The notes under the pieces were generated by a model that did not search any database, was not told where the DNA came from, and was given only the letters and a program-made list of their open reading frames with translations. DNA of 64,000 nt, from the NCBI RefSeq assembly GCF_022565915.1, contig NZ_JAJOYX010000002.1, positions 62,001-126,000 of the forward strand, in the 5' to 3' direction. The position numbers and the translations under genes are program-made. The DNA comes from Nesterenkonia sp. LB17 (GTDB taxonomy: Bacteria > Actinomycetota > Actinomycetes > Actinomycetales > Micrococcaceae). Below, in pieces: positions 45,615 to 54,942 of this stretch (the stretch's first letter is position 1; the number at the start of each line of letters is the position of its first letter).

Positions 45615-46907
45615 ATGAGTGCACAGAACATCCGAGACGCCGTCATCATCGGTGGAAATCGCATCCCCTTCGCGCGGGCCCACACCGCCTACGCCACCGC
45701 GGGCAACCAGGACATGCTCACCTCGACGCTGAACGGCCTGGTGGCCCGCTTCGGGCTGCAGGGCGAACAGATCGGCACCGTCGCCGCCGGTGCGGTGATG
45801 AAGCACTCGAAGAACTTCAACCTCACCCGCGAGTCCGTGCTGGGCACCCCGCTGGACCCCAAGACCCCGGCCTTCGACGTGCAGATGGCGTGCGCCACCG
45901 GCATGGAGGCGATCGGTTCGATGGCGAACAAGATCAAGCTGGGCCAGATCGATTCCGCCATCGCCGGGGGAGTGGACTCCATCTCCGACGCCCCGATCGT
46001 GGTCACCGATGAGCTGCGCGGGATCCTGATGGAGGCCAACCGGGCCAAGTCGGTGCCCCAGCGGCTCAAGGCGCTGGCGAAGATCCGCCCCGGCCACCTG
46101 TCCCCGCAGGCCCCCGGCGTCAACGAGCCCCGCACCGGCATGTCCATGGGCGAGCACATGGCGATCACCGCCCACGCCTGGGGGATCACCCGGGCGGAGC
46201 AGGACGAGCTCGCCCTGGCCAGCCACAAGAACCTCGCCGCCGCCTACGACCGCGGCTTCTTCGACGACCTGGTCACCCCCTTCAAGGGCGTCGGACGTGA
46301 CACCAACATGCGCGCCGACTCCACGCTGGAGAAGCTGGGCAAGCTCTCCCCAGCGTTCGGGCGTGACCTCGGCGCCGAGGCCACCATGACCGCGGCGAAC
46401 TCCACCGCCCTGACCGACGGCGCCTCCGCGGTGCTGCTGGGCTCCGAGGAATGGGCCGATCAGCACGATCTGCCCAAGCTGGCGAACTTCATCGACTACG
46501 AAGAAGGCGCAGTGGACTTCGTCGACGGCGCCGAGGGCCTGCTGATGGCTCCCGCCTACGCCGCGGCCCGGATGCTCAAGCGCAACAACCTGAGCTTCTC
46601 GGACTTCGAATACCTCGAGATCCACGAGGCCTTCGCCTCCACGGTGCTGGCCCAGATCAAGGCCTGGGAGTCCGAGGAGTTCTGCAAGAACAAGCTCGGC
46701 CTGGACTCCGCGCTGGGAACCATCGACCGCAGCCGGCTCAACGTCAACGGCTCCTCGCTCGCCGCCGGGCACCCCTTCGCCGCCACCGGCGGACGGATCG
46801 TCGCCTCGCTGGCCAAGGCGCTGCACGGCAAGCCCGGCAAGCTCGGCTTCATCTCGGTCTGCGCCGCCGGCGGTCAGGGCATCACCGCGATCATCGAAGG
46901 ACGGTAA
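45615..46907 (+). CDS. Acetyl-CoA C-acyltransferase (thiolase)
   Basis: 430 residues. Catalyses thiolytic cleavage of 3-ketoacyl-CoA. Nucleophile Cys in VQMACATGMEA (about residue 93), His in EIHEAFAS, and the second Cys in SVCAAGGQG near the C terminus; the last 60 residues include NVNGSSLAAGHPFAATGGR. FadI/FadA2 type. ATG 45615 preceded by AGGAG; an upstream frame to 45537 lacks support. fabG-like gene follows after 7 bp. Confidence 0.94.
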   Translation: MSAQNIRDAVIIGGNRIPFARAHTAYATAGNQDMLTSTLNGLVARFGLQGEQIGTVAAGAVMKHSKNFNLTRESVLGTPLDPKTPAFDVQMACATGMEAIGSMANKIKLGQIDSAIAGGVDSISDAPIVVTDELRGILMEANRAKSVPQRLKALAKIRPGHLSPQAPGVNEPRTGMSMGEHMAITAHAWGITRAEQDELALASHKNLAAAYDRGFFDDLVTPFKGVGRDTNMRADSTLEKLGKLSPAFGRDLGAEATMTAANSTALTDGASAVLLGSEEWADQHDLPKLANFIDYEEGAVDFVDGAEGLLMAPAYAAARMLKRNNLSFSDFEYLEIHEAFASTVLAQIKAWESEEFCKNKLGLDSALGTIDRSRLNVNGSSLAAGHPFAATGGRIVASLAKALHGKPGKLGFISVCAAGGQGITAIIEGR

Positions 46908-46914
46908 CCGCTTC

Positions 46915-48276
46915 ATGGCTAGAGACACCTACACCGAATTCGCCAACACCAGCTTCGGCCGCACCCTGACCAAGAACCTCGGTCTCCCGCAGCCGGCGAA
47001 GCTGCGCCGCCACCGGCCCGGACGCCCGCTCATCGAAGGCCCCGTGGTCGTGCTGGGCAGCTCCGAGGCCGCCTCGGCGCTCGCGGACCGGCTGCTCGGC
47101 TGGGACCTCGATGTCCGCCGCAACGTCGGGCCCAAGGAGAAGGTGGCCGGCGTCGTCGCCTGCTTCGACTCCGCCTCCAGCCCCGCGGACCTCAGCAGCA
47201 CCGTGCTGGAGATCGGGATGCTGCTCAAGCAGCTCAAGCCCTCCGGCCGGGTCATCACCGTCTCGCGCGATCCGCAGGGCACCTCGGATCCGGCCGTGCG
47301 CGCCGCCCGCAGCGCGGTCCAGGGCCTGACCCGCTCGACGGCGCACGAGATGCGCGCCGGCGGCACCGCCAACGGCATCGTGCTCGCCGACGACCTGGAC
47401 CCCTCAGCGCCCGGTGCGGCCGGAGCGCTGCGCTTCCTGCTCTCCGGACGCTCGGCCTTCGTCTCGGGACAGTTCATCTCGGTGGACAGCGTCAACGGGG
47501 CGCTGCCGGGCAACTGGGACCGCCCGCTGCAGGGCCAGGTCGCAGTGGTCACCGGCGCCGCCCGCGGCATCGGCGCGTCCATCGCCCGGGTGCTGCACCG
47601 CGACGGCGCCACACTGATCCTGGTGGACATCCCCGCCGCAGGCGAGCAGCTCGCCGGCGTCGCCAACGAGGTCTCCGGCACCGCGCTGCAATTGGACATC
47701 ACCGCACCCGACGCCGGGGACCGGATCCTCGCCCACGCGGAGCAGCACCACGGACGGCTCGACATCGTGGTGCACAACGCCGGGATCACCCGGGACAAGC
47801 TGCTCGCCAACATGGACGAGTCCCGCTGGAACTCGGTCATCGCAGTCAACATCGAGGCGCAGCTGCGGATGAACCGGGCCTTCCTGGCCTCGGAGCTCTT
47901 CAACGCCGACGCCCGCGGCGCGATGGGTCCGCGGATCATCTCGCTGGCCTCGACCTCCGGGATCGCCGGCAACCGCGGCCAGACCAACTACGCGGCCTCC
48001 AAGGCCGGGGTCATGGGGATGGTCTCCGCGACCGCCGCCCAGCTGGCCGCCCGGCACGGCACCATCAACGCCGTCGCACCAGGTTTCATCGAGACCGAGA
48101 TGACGGCGAAGATCCCCTTCGCCACCCGGGAGGTCGCCCGGCGGCTGAACTCGCTGAACCAGGGCGGACTGCCCGTGGACGTGGCCGAGACGATCGCGTT
48201 CCTGGCCTCGCCGCAGGCCGGGGGCACCTCCGGGCTGACCCTGCGGGTCTGCGGACAGAACCTCGTGGGGGCCTGA
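46915..48276 (+). CDS. 3-oxoacyl-ACP/CoA reductase, two-domain high-molecular-weight FabG (FabG4-like)
   Basis: 453 residues, the same size as mycobacterial FabG4. N-terminal half (1-205) is a flavodoxin-like Rossmann domain without its own active site; the C-terminal half is a short-chain dehydrogenase with GAARGIGASIARVL, HNAGITRDK, catalytic Ser in SLASTSGIAGNRGQ and YAASKAG (Tyr/Lys). Probably NADH-dependent reduction/oxidation of 3-keto/3-hydroxyacyl-CoA. Sandwiched between thiolase and MaoC genes in one transcript. Confidence 0.93.
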   Translation: MARDTYTEFANTSFGRTLTKNLGLPQPAKLRRHRPGRPLIEGPVVVLGSSEAASALADRLLGWDLDVRRNVGPKEKVAGVVACFDSASSPADLSSTVLEIGMLLKQLKPSGRVITVSRDPQGTSDPAVRAARSAVQGLTRSTAHEMRAGGTANGIVLADDLDPSAPGAAGALRFLLSGRSAFVSGQFISVDSVNGALPGNWDRPLQGQVAVVTGAARGIGASIARVLHRDGATLILVDIPAAGEQLAGVANEVSGTALQLDITAPDAGDRILAHAEQHHGRLDIVVHNAGITRDKLLANMDESRWNSVIAVNIEAQLRMNRAFLASELFNADARGAMGPRIISLASTSGIAGNRGQTNYAASKAGVMGMVSATAAQLAARHGTINAVAPGFIETEMTAKIPFATREVARRLNSLNQGGLPVDVAETIAFLASPQAGGTSGLTLRVCGQNLVGA

Positions 48277-48279
48277 GCC

Positions 48280-49233
48280 ATGGTCACTGAAATCGAGATG
48301 CCCTCGCTGAGCAGCCTCTACGGCCGCGCCGCCTTGGGCGCCGCGCGCTCGAAGCTGCGCCCGGGCGCTGGCGCCCGCACCCTGCCGGGCAGGTCCGTGC
48401 TGGCCCAGCACCCAGGGGTCAGCGTCGAGCAGGCGGAGAGCTACCGCCGGCTCTTCGGCGGAGAATCCTTCGACGGCGCCCACCGCGCCGCGCTGCCCTC
48501 GGTGCTGGTCCACATCATCGGGTTCCCGATGCAGATGGCTCTGATGAGCGACGGCGAGTTCCCGCTGCCGCTGATGGGGCTTGTGCATGTGGCCAACGAG
48601 GTTGAGCACCTGCGCCCGGTCCGGGTGGGCCAGCCGGTGCAGATCCTGGTGGCCGCGGAGAACCTGCGCCCGCACCGCCGCGGCACCCAGGTCGACATCA
48701 AGGTCACCGTGCTCGAGCAGGGGGCAGACCCGGCGAACGCTGACTCGGAGAATGCAGCGGAGACCTCGGTGCTGTGGCGCTCGGTCTCGACCTATCTCAG
48801 CAAGGGCACCCAGCTGGGCACAGAGATCTCGGCAGACTCGGGGTCCACGGACGTGACCCGCTCCGACGCCGAGCCGAAGTCCTTCGTCCCGCCGGTCAAG
48901 ACCGCCTCCTGGCGGCTGGGCTCGGAGGCGGGCAGGGCGTATGCCGCCGTGTCGGGGGACTACAACCCGATCCACGTCTCCCAGCTCGCCGCCAAGGCGC
49001 TGGGCATGCCCGCCGCGATCGTGCACGGCATGTACTGCGCGGGCAGGATGCTGGAAGGGCGGGAGCCCGAGGGCGCCGGACACCGCTGGTGGATCCGCTT
49101 CGAGGCGCCGGTGACCCTGCCCGGGACCGTGGCGTTCGCCGCGGAGCCGCATGGGCCCAAGGCGGTGCGCTTCACCGGCTGGAACCCGCGCAAGGCCCGG
49201 CGGCATTTCAGCGCCGAGCTGCAGCTGCCCTGA
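48280..49233 (+). CDS. MaoC/HtdX-type (R)-specific enoyl-CoA hydratase
   Basis: 317 residues with two hot-dog folds. The catalytic hydratase-2 motif YAAVSGDYNPIHVS (Asp and His) is in the C-terminal repeat; the N-terminal one lacks it, as in double hot-dog hydratases. Hydrates/dehydrates 2-enoyl-CoA. GTG/ATG ambiguity is small: ATG at 48280, 3 bases after the FabG4-like stop. Completes the beta-oxidation-like set with oxidase, thiolase and reductase. Confidence 0.9.
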   Translation: MVTEIEMPSLSSLYGRAALGAARSKLRPGAGARTLPGRSVLAQHPGVSVEQAESYRRLFGGESFDGAHRAALPSVLVHIIGFPMQMALMSDGEFPLPLMGLVHVANEVEHLRPVRVGQPVQILVAAENLRPHRRGTQVDIKVTVLEQGADPANADSENAAETSVLWRSVSTYLSKGTQLGTEISADSGSTDVTRSDAEPKSFVPPVKTASWRLGSEAGRAYAAVSGDYNPIHVSQLAAKALGMPAAIVHGMYCAGRMLEGREPEGAGHRWWIRFEAPVTLPGTVAFAAEPHGPKAVRFTGWNPRKARRHFSAELQLP

Positions 49234-49349
49234 TCCGGTTGCCCTGATTCGGTGCCGGAGGAGTCTGCACAGGATTCTGACCTGCATCACCACGGCCGGT
49301 CTTTCCACCACAGGATCCGCGTGGGATCCGGGCCGCTAGGATGAGCCCC

Positions 49350-50396
49350 ATGGCTTCTCAGCGGACCGGGTCCTCGCGGACCGGCACACAGCGCGGCGGC
49401 GGTGCGGGCCGCGGTGCGAACAAGGCCGAGGGCCTTGACTTTCGCAGCGTGGAACCCGCCCCGCTGATCCTGCTCAAGGGCAACGAGGACTACCTCGCCG
49501 GCCGGGCGCTGGACAAGATCAAGCGGGCACTCCGGGCGCAGCACCCGGACCTGGAGTTCACCCGGCTCGACGTCGCAGACGCCGGGCCGGGAGAGCTGTT
49601 CACGGTCACCTCGCCCTCGCTCTTCGGCGAGGCGCGCCTGGTCCTGGCCGAGGACCTCGCCTCGATGAACGACACCTTCCTCACCGACGCCCTGGCCTAC
49701 CTCGAGGAGAAGCCCGAGGACGTGACCCTGGTGCTGCGGCACAGCGGCGGCAACCGGGGCAAGAAGCTGCTGGACGCGCTGGCCAGGCGCGCCGTCGTCG
49801 TCGACTGTGCAGGGACCCGCAACGACAACGAGAAGCTCGACTTCGTGCGCCGCGAGTTCCGCGCCGCCGGACGTGAGATCCACGCCGACGGCGCCCGCGC
49901 GCTGGTCGCCGCCGCCGGCTCCACGCTCTCGGACCTCGGCGGGGCCTGCCAGCAGCTCATGGCCGACGTCGCCGGGGACATCACCGAGGAACACGTGGAC
50001 CGCTATCACGGAGGCCGGGTCGAGGCCAGCGCCTTCAAGGTGGCCGACGCCGCCTTCGAGGGTCGCCGCGAGGCCGCCACCCGGCTCTACCGCCACGCCA
50101 TCGCCACCGGGGTCTCGCCCATCGCCGTCACCGCCGCGCTGGCCCGCAAGGGCCGGCACATCGCAGCGCTGGTGGACCATCGCGGCAGCCCCGCCGCGCT
50201 GGCCGCCACCCTCGGTGCTCCACCCTGGCAGCTGCAGCAGGTCGCCGAGACCGCGCGGCGCTGGCACCCGCTGCGCGCGGCCGAGGCCATCGAGGCGATC
50301 GCCCGCGCCGACGCCGAGGCCAAGGGCGCCTCGCGGACCCCGGAATACGCGGTGGAACGCGCCATCACCGTGATCGCCTCCTCGGCGGGCCGCTGA
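49350..50396 (+). CDS. holA: DNA polymerase III delta subunit
   Basis: 348-residue clamp-loader subunit that opens the sliding clamp. LILLKGNEDYLAGRAL begins the conserved fold; SLFGEARLVLAEDLA and EGRREAATRLYRHAIATG (C-terminal helical domain) are typical. The first 30 residues are an Arg/Gly/Ser-rich tail (RTGSSRTGTQRGG) similar to the one on Zwf. ATG 49350 is chosen over ATG 49341, which lies inside TAGGAT (49337-49342); the gene is probably leaderless (7-base gap). rpsT downstream is its usual neighbour. Confidence 0.93.
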   Translation: MASQRTGSSRTGTQRGGGAGRGANKAEGLDFRSVEPAPLILLKGNEDYLAGRALDKIKRALRAQHPDLEFTRLDVADAGPGELFTVTSPSLFGEARLVLAEDLASMNDTFLTDALAYLEEKPEDVTLVLRHSGGNRGKKLLDALARRAVVVDCAGTRNDNEKLDFVRREFRAAGREIHADGARALVAAAGSTLSDLGGACQQLMADVAGDITEEHVDRYHGGRVEASAFKVADAAFEGRREAATRLYRHAIATGVSPIAVTAALARKGRHIAALVDHRGSPAALAATLGAPPWQLQQVAETARRWHPLRAAEAIEAIARADAEAKGASRTPEYAVERAITVIASSAGR

Positions 50397-50658
50397 GCCC
50401 GACGCCGGACCTGACACACACCCTGACACCGCCCTGCTCGGTGGCTGGAGTGCGGCTTCTCTGCTATCGTCTATAGGCAGTGTCTGGGGTTCGAAAGAGC
50501 CCCAAAACCCTGCGGCAGCAAGTCTCGCGCAGTCCTGGGCCCTCTACCTCAATGGGCTGCGCAATCGCTATGGCAACCCCACGCCACTGAAGTTTGTCTG
50601 CTGCCGGCCGACAGGGATGTATCCTCACGTCCAGTGACCTCAGACAGAAAGACAACTC
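50397..50658 (+). promoter_or_regulatory. holA-rpsT intergenic region with structured leader
   Basis: 262 bp. A GNRA-capped hairpin GGGGTTC-GAAA-GAGCCCC lies at 50486-50503 (7 bp stem including a T-G pair). TATAGG at 50472-50477 just upstream is a plausible -10, which would place the hairpin at the start of a 170-base rpsT leader. A second C/G-rich fold is possible near 50600-50620. S20 autoregulates its own synthesis in other bacteria, so the leader is a candidate regulatory site. Confidence 0.45.
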
Positions 50659-50919
50659 GTGGCAAACATCAAGTCTCAGAAGAAGCGCATTCTCACCAAC
50701 GAGAAGGCGCGCCAGCGCAACCAGGGCGTCAAGTCCCAGCTGCGGACCGCCATCAAGAAGGTCCGCAACGCTGTTGCCGCCGGCGACAAGGACGCAGCGA
50801 TCGCAGCCAACCGCGAGGCAGCTCGCAGGCTCGACAAGGCCGTCTCCAAGGGCGTTCTGCACAAGAACAACGCCGCCAACCGCAAGTCCGGTCTGGCCGC
50901 CACCGTCAACGCTCTGTGA
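50659..50919 (+). CDS. rpsT: Small-subunit ribosomal protein S20
   Basis: 86-residue basic helical protein binding 16S rRNA. Begins [21 protein letters not shown] and ends [11 protein letters not shown], matching the family in length and motifs. GTG start preceded by AGAAAGACAAC, a modest ribosome site. Strong terminator hairpin 40 bp downstream. Confidence 0.97.
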   Translation: MANIKSQKKRILTNEKARQRNQGVKSQLRTAIKKVRNAVAAGDKDAAIAANREAARRLDKAVSKGVLHKNNAANRKSGLAATVNAL

Positions 50920-50958
50920 GCTTGACTCTCTAGAACGTCCGCTCACACGCGAGCGAGC

Positions 50959-50991
50959 AACGGGGCCCTGCGCGCTGCGCGGGGCCCCGTT
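50959..50991 (+). terminator. rpsT terminator
   Basis: AACGGGGCCC (50959-50968) pairs with GGGCCCCGTT (50982-50991); an inner CGCG/CGCG pair closes a CTG loop. T-rich sequence TCGTGT follows. Confidence 0.85.
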
Positions 50992-51077
50992 CGTGTAAGA
51001 CCTGACCGCGCCGTCGGCAGCGTCCCAGCGCAGCCACCGCCGCAGTCATGGAACAATGAAGTGCCAGGTGCAGCACA

Positions 51078-52994
51078 ATGCCCGGCGTCTCGACGAAGCA
51101 AAGGACTCCCACCACCGTGTCACCGAAGGCCCGCAGCTCGCAGGTGCCCGCCGCCACTGACCCCAGTGTCATCAGGAACTTCTGCATCATTGCGCACATC
51201 GACCACGGCAAGTCCACGCTTGCGGACCGCATGCTGCAGCTGACCGGGGTGGTGCAGGCCCGCGACATGAAGGCCCAGTATCTCGACCGGATGGCCATCG
51301 AGCGCGACCGCGGCATCACCATCAAGTCCCAGGCCGTGCGGATGCCCTGGGAGCTCGACGGGCAGACCTACGCCTTCCACATGATCGACACCCCGGGCCA
51401 CGTGGACTTCTCCTACGAGGTGTCCCGCTCCCTCGCCGCCTGCGAAGGCGCGCTGCTCCTGGTCGACGCCGCCCAGGGCATCGAGGCGCAGACCCTGGCC
51501 AACCTCTACCTGGCCATGGAGCACGACCTCAAGATCATCCCGGTGCTGAACAAGATTGACCTGCCCTCGGCCCAGCCGGAGAAGTACGCCGAGGAGATCG
51601 CCTACCTGATCGGCTGCGAGCCTGAGGACGTGCTGCGCGTCTCCGGCAAGACCGGCGACGGCGTCGAGGAGCTGCTGGACAAGATCGTCGCCGAGATCCC
51701 CGCCCCGCAGGGCGACGCCGACGCTCCGGCCCGCGCGATGATCTTCGACTCCGTCTATGACACCTACCGCGGCGTGGTCACCTTCGTGCGCGTGGTCGAC
51801 GGCAAGCTCTCGCACCGCGAGAAGATCAAGATGATGTCCACCGGCGCCACCCACGAGCTGCTCGAGATCGGGGTCTCCTCCCCGGAGCCCGAGGCCACCA
51901 AGGGTCTCGGCGTCGGCGAGGTCGGCTACCTGATCACCGGTGTGAAGGACGTGCGCCTCTCCAAGGTCGGTGACACCGTCACCGCCCAGAACCGGCCCGC
52001 CGCGGAGATCATCGGCGGCTACGACGACCCCAGCCCGATGGTCTTCTCCGGGCTCTTCCCGCTCGACGGCTCCGACTTCCCGGTGCTGCGCGAGGCCCTG
52101 GAGAAGCTGCAGCTCAACGATGCCGCACTGAACTTCGAGCCGGAGACCTCCACCGCGCTGGGCTTCGGCTTCCGCGTGGGCTTCCTGGGCCTGCTCCACC
52201 TGGAGATCACCCGGGAACGGCTCGAGACCGAGTACAACCTTGATCTGATCTCCACCGCTCCCAACGTGGTCTACGAGGTCACCGCCGAGGACGGCGAGAT
52301 CCATCGGGTGACCAACCCCTCGGAGTTCCCCGAGGGCAAGGTCAGCGAGATCCGCGAACCGATCGTGGACGCCACGGTCATCGTCCCCGCCGAGTTCATC
52401 GGCCCGGTCATGGAGCTCTGCCAGTCCCGGCGCGGCACCATGGAAGGCATGGACTACCTCTCCGCCGAACGCGTGGAGATCCGCTACAAGATGCCGCTGG
52501 CCGAGATCGTCTTCGACTTCTTCGACCAGCTGAAGTCCCGCACCAAGGGCTACGCCTCGCTGAACTGGCAGGGCACCGGTCAGCAGGCCGCCGACCTGGT
52601 CAAGGTCGACATCCTGCTCCAGGGTGATCAGGTCGACGCGTTCTCCGCGATCACCCACCGCGACTCCGCCTACGCCTACGGGGTCAAGATGGCCTCCCGG
52701 CTGAAGGACCTGATCCCGCGCCAGCAGTTCGAGGTCCCGATCCAGGCCGCCATCGGCTCGCGGATCATCGCCCGCGAGAACATCCGCGCGATCCGCAAGG
52801 ACGTGCTCTCCAAGTGCTACGGCGGCGACATCAGCCGCAAGCGCAAGTTGCTGGAGAAGCAGAAGGAGGGCAAGAAGCGGATGAAGATGGTCGGCACCGT
52901 GGAGGTGCCGCAGGAGGCCTTCATCGCCGCGCTGTCCTCGGACGAGGACGCCGGCAAGGACAAGGCCGGCAAAGAGAAGGCCGGGAAGAAGTAG
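51078..52994 (+). CDS. lepA: Elongation factor 4 (LepA)
   Basis: 638-residue ribosome-associated GTPase. G1 AHIDHGKST (about residue 39), switch region RERGIT-like [25 protein letters not shown] and NKIDLP are present, as is the LepA-specific C-terminal domain ([31 protein letters not shown]). A Lys/Gly/Asp tail ends it. About 30 extra N-terminal residues precede the family start; GTG 51120 is an alternative start. hemW begins 3 bp after its stop. Confidence 0.97.
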   Translation: MPGVSTKQRTPTTVSPKARSSQVPAATDPSVIRNFCIIAHIDHGKSTLADRMLQLTGVVQARDMKAQYLDRMAIERDRGITIKSQAVRMPWELDGQTYAFHMIDTPGHVDFSYEVSRSLAACEGALLLVDAAQGIEAQTLANLYLAMEHDLKIIPVLNKIDLPSAQPEKYAEEIAYLIGCEPEDVLRVSGKTGDGVEELLDKIVAEIPAPQGDADAPARAMIFDSVYDTYRGVVTFVRVVDGKLSHREKIKMMSTGATHELLEIGVSSPEPEATKGLGVGEVGYLITGVKDVRLSKVGDTVTAQNRPAAEIIGGYDDPSPMVFSGLFPLDGSDFPVLREALEKLQLNDAALNFEPETSTALGFGFRVGFLGLLHLEITRERLETEYNLDLISTAPNVVYEVTAEDGEIHRVTNPSEFPEGKVSEIREPIVDATVIVPAEFIGPVMELCQSRRGTMEGMDYLSAERVEIRYKMPLAEIVFDFFDQLKSRTKGYASLNWQGTGQQAADLVKVDILLQGDQVDAFSAITHRDSAYAYGVKMASRLKDLIPRQQFEVPIQAAIGSRIIARENIRAIRKDVLSKCYGGDISRKRKLLEKQKEGKKRMKMVGTVEVPQEAFIAALSSDEDAGKDKAGKEKAGKK

Positions 52995-52997
52995 GCG

Positions 52998-54284
52998 TTG
53001 CCCTCCACCCTTCCCCTCGGCGACCCGGTCCCCGCCGACGGCGGCTTTCCCGCCGCCGTGCAGCGGGCCCTGCCCGCCCGTGCCGAGGTGCCCTTCGGCC
53101 TCTACGTGCACATCCCGTTCTGCAGCGTGCGCTGCGGCTACTGCGACTTCAACACCTACACCGCCGAGGACCTCGGCCCCGGCGCCTCCCAGGTGTCCTA
53201 CCCGGACACGCTGATCTCCGAGCTGGTCTTCGCCCGCTCGGTGCTCGACGCCATGGGTGCCCCGGAGCGCCCGTTCTCCACGGTGTTCTTCGGCGGCGGC
53301 ACCCCGACGCTGCTGCCGCCCGAGGAGCTCGCCCGGATCCTCGCCCGGGCCCGTGAGCTCTTCGGCTTCCGTCCGGACGCCGAGATCACCACCGAGGCCA
53401 ATCCCGACACCATCACCGCTGCCACCGCGCAGGTCCTCGCCGAGGCCGGGTTCACCCGGCTGAGCCTGGGCATGCAGTCCGCCGTGCCGGAGGTGCTGCG
53501 CACCCTGGACCGCACCCATGACCCGGCCAACGTGGAGCGCGCGGTCCAAGCCGCCCGCGCCGCCGGCCTGCAGGTCAGCCTGGATCTGATCTCCGGCACG
53601 CCGGGGGAGAGCCTCGAAGACTGGCGCACCAGCCTGGACCACGCGGTCGCGCTGCGGCCGGACCACATCTCGGCCTATTCGCTGATCATCGAAGCGGGCA
53701 CGGCGATGGCCGCCAAGATCAAGCGCGGCGTGCTGCCCGACATCGACCCCGATGATCAGGCAGACAAGTACCTGCTCACCGATCAGGTGCTCGGCGCCGC
53801 CGGGATGAGCTGGTACGAGGTCTCCAACTTCTCCACCAGTGCCGCGACCCGCTCGGAGCACAACCTGAACTACTGGGTGGACTCCGACTGGTGGGGCGCC
53901 GGGCCTGGCGCACACTCCCATGTGGCCGGACTGCGCTGGTGGAACGTGAAGCACCCCGCGGCCTATGCACAGCGGCTCTCCAGCGGCACCACCCCGGGCC
54001 ACGGCCGGGAGCTGCTGGCGGATCAGGACAAGACCCTGGAGCACCTGATGCTGCGGGTGCGTCTGGCCGACGGGCTCGACGTCGCCGGGTACAACGCGCT
54101 GCCGGAGCTGCGCCGCAGCCAGGGCGAGAAGATCTCGCGGAAGAGCCTGCAGTCACTGGTGCATGACGGGCTGATCGACGACGACGCCGCGGAGCCCAGC
54201 ACCGCTCATCCGCAGGGCCGAGCGGTGCTCACCCTGCGCGGACGGCTGCTGGCCGATGCAGTGACCCGCCGACTGGCGCCCTGA
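52998..54284 (+). CDS. hemW: Radical SAM heme chaperone HemW
   Basis: 428 residues. Radical-SAM iron-sulfur cluster motif CSVRCGYCDFN (Cys-x3-Cys-x2-Cys, about residue 41) within YVHIPFCSVRCGYC, then FFGGGTPTLLP, SLGMQS and the HemW-type HNLNYW and GPGAHSH. Unlike HemN it lacks the coproporphyrinogen-oxidase extension. It probably inserts heme into respiratory proteins. TTG start at 52998 is likely since the frame upstream has no other start after the lepA stop. Confidence 0.92.
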   Translation: MPSTLPLGDPVPADGGFPAAVQRALPARAEVPFGLYVHIPFCSVRCGYCDFNTYTAEDLGPGASQVSYPDTLISELVFARSVLDAMGAPERPFSTVFFGGGTPTLLPPEELARILARARELFGFRPDAEITTEANPDTITAATAQVLAEAGFTRLSLGMQSAVPEVLRTLDRTHDPANVERAVQAARAAGLQVSLDLISGTPGESLEDWRTSLDHAVALRPDHISAYSLIIEAGTAMAAKIKRGVLPDIDPDDQADKYLLTDQVLGAAGMSWYEVSNFSTSAATRSEHNLNYWVDSDWWGAGPGAHSHVAGLRWWNVKHPAAYAQRLSSGTTPGHGRELLADQDKTLEHLMLRVRLADGLDVAGYNALPELRRSQGEKISRKSLQSLVHDGLIDDDAAEPSTAHPQGRAVLTLRGRLLADAVTRRLAP

Positions 54285-54343
54285 CCGAAGGACGGGTGCT
54301 CGGTTGAGCAGGCGGCGATGCCCAGCGGATCAGCTGAGGATTC

Positions 54344-54775
54344 TCAGTGGATCAGGCGAAGGTTCAAGGGGTACCGGTAGGGGCGGCCCTTGTTGCACTG
54401 GATGCCGGCCACGAGCCCAGAGATGGTCATCGTGACCCAGATCAGCACCGCGAGGAGGCCGAAGACCCAACCGATGGCCGGGATCAGGGCAAGGATGTAG
54501 CAGGCCAGCATCACTGCGGTCAGCGGAAGCGTGAAGTTCAGCGCCTCTTTGGACTCCTGGGCGGTGAACGGGCCGCGGTCGCGGTAGACCAGATACACCG
54601 CGAGGGCGGGGAAGCAGCCGATGAGCGCGCCGAAGTGCGACAACGTGGCCCAGCGTCGATCCTCTGCCGGGGTCAGCGCCGCGGCGGCAGCGGAGGAACC
54701 CTTCAGGCGTGCAGAAGAATCCGTTCGAGCATCCTGCCCCGACCGGTCACCCTGGGGTTTCTGATTATGCTCCAC
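54344..54775 (-). CDS. DUF4870 domain membrane protein
   Basis: 143 residues. About 30 hydrophilic residues then three to four membrane helices with the DUF4870 signatures LSHFGALIGCFPALAVYLVY, FTAQESKEALNFTLP and IGWVFGLLAVLIWV; the end NKGRPYRYPLNLRLI is typical. GTG 54775 has GGAGG 4 bases upstream. Unknown function, related to Tic20-like proteins. Converges with hemW. Confidence 0.9.
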   Translation of the reverse strand: MEHNQKPQGDRSGQDARTDSSARLKGSSAAAAALTPAEDRRWATLSHFGALIGCFPALAVYLVYRDRGPFTAQESKEALNFTLPLTAVMLACYILALIPAIGWVFGLLAVLIWVTMTISGLVAGIQCNKGRPYRYPLNLRLIH

Positions 54776-54942
54776 TGCACCTCCGTGTCTGCGATGCCAC
54801 CCTTGCGGCACCTGGCCGTTCCCGATTCGAATTCTACCCAATCGCCCTGGACATCGACTGGCCGACGGAGGCGTGTCGGAGTCCGGATTCTGCGCGCTGC
54901 GCCTGTGTGCCCGGACCCGGTGGTCTCGCTCGGTTCCTAAGT

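Noticed and set aside
51120-54044. 974-codon minus-strand open frame opposite lepA-hemW
   Set aside because: Shadow of high-GC coding on the other strand; no ribosome site and composition is Gly/Val/Leu/Asp-rich without any family motif.
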